NCBI GenBank assembly: GCA_012842105.1
Contig: DUTL01000241.1
Span: 1-14,223 of the forward strand
Source: Candidatus Fermentithermobacillaceae bacterium
GTDB lineage: Bacteria; Bacillota; Sulfobacillia; Fermentithermobacillales; Fermentithermobacillaceae
Length of the DNA: 14,223 nt
Reading direction: 5' to 3'
In this document: one piece after another, positions 14,103 to 14,223 of the stretch
How the letters are laid out: each line of letters starts with the position of its first letter
How positions within the stretch are numbered: position 1 is the stretch's first letter
The notes under the pieces: model-generated
What the model was told of the DNA's origin: nothing
Databases searched by the model: none
Seen by the model: the letters and a program-made list of their open reading frames with translations, nothing else
Made by a program: the position numbers and the translations under genes

Positions 14103-14223
14103 AAGCCCACTACTACCGAGGATTGTATCCGTATTCCTACTCAGCCGGGCTTACTATCGGCACAGCCGTGGCAAACGCTGTCAGCGAAGAGGGAGCCTCC
14201 GCAGCGGAAAGATGGGTAGAGGT
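14026..14223. repeat. Fold-back inverted repeat at right contig end (probable chimera)
   Basis: Bases 14147-14223 are the exact reverse complement of 14026-14102 (77 bp), with a 44-base loop at 14103-14146. The loop read on the plus strand continues the peptidase gene in frame (codons from 14108), so the strand has switched to the opposite orientation at about 14102. The switch point has the six-base word AAGCCC twice in a row (14097-14102 and 14103-14108), which looks like junction microhomology. The architecture is the same as at the left end. Confidence 0.92.

Noticed and set aside
13839..14219. 126-codon plus-strand frame at the right end
   Set aside because: It runs through the terminator, the antisense of the peptidase gene and the fold-back junction; no protein pattern is seen.

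Overview
The window looks like a complete short contig from a member of the Bacillota (Clostridia-like). I infer this from the strong AGGAGG-type ribosome binding sites, the frequent TTG and GTG starts, and the gene families present (PepF-type M3 peptidase, UPF0178/YaiI, PhoU with a Na/Pi transporter, a FadR-type GntR regulator). I see no plasmid, phage or CRISPR signature. Both ends are fold-back inverted repeats inside broken genes (1-188 and 14026-14223). That is the signature of amplification or assembly chimeras, so the sequence outside about 189-14025 should not be taken as genome structure.

Layout. On the minus strand at the left is a truncated ABC transporter ATPase (111-617). On the plus strand from 874 to 1615 is a toxin-antitoxin pair of MqsR/MqsA type, with both genes decayed by frameshifts and a stop. 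A small two-helix membrane protein (1667-1846), a large DUF4153-like membrane protein (2001-3851) and a UPF0178/YaiI protein (4194-4640) follow on the minus strand. From about 5000 the genes are on the plus strand: a PHP-domain metallohydrolase of CehA/McbA type (5004-6095), a FadR-type GntR regulator (6206-6880) and an M29 aminopeptidase/NicX-like metalloenzyme (6917-7885). The last two probably form an operon with an operator-like repeat over the promoter.

The most interesting part is 8298-11232, four tightly spaced genes for membrane proteins. The first resembles DUF6754. The third has the same layout (one helix, an alpha/beta-looking soluble domain, one helix), but the charge pattern puts its domain on the opposite side of the membrane. 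The second and fourth are small proteins with about six helices each. Upstream lie two perfect palindromes (14 and 16 bp) with centres exactly 20 bp apart. I cannot assign a function to this cassette, and it is the best candidate for an undescribed system here.

The right part is a phosphate module: phoU (11463-12218) followed after 18 bp by a Na/Pi cotransporter with its own PhoU-like C-terminal domain (12237-13838). A 15-bp stem-loop separates it from a convergent, truncated M3 oligoendopeptidase gene (13890-14102).
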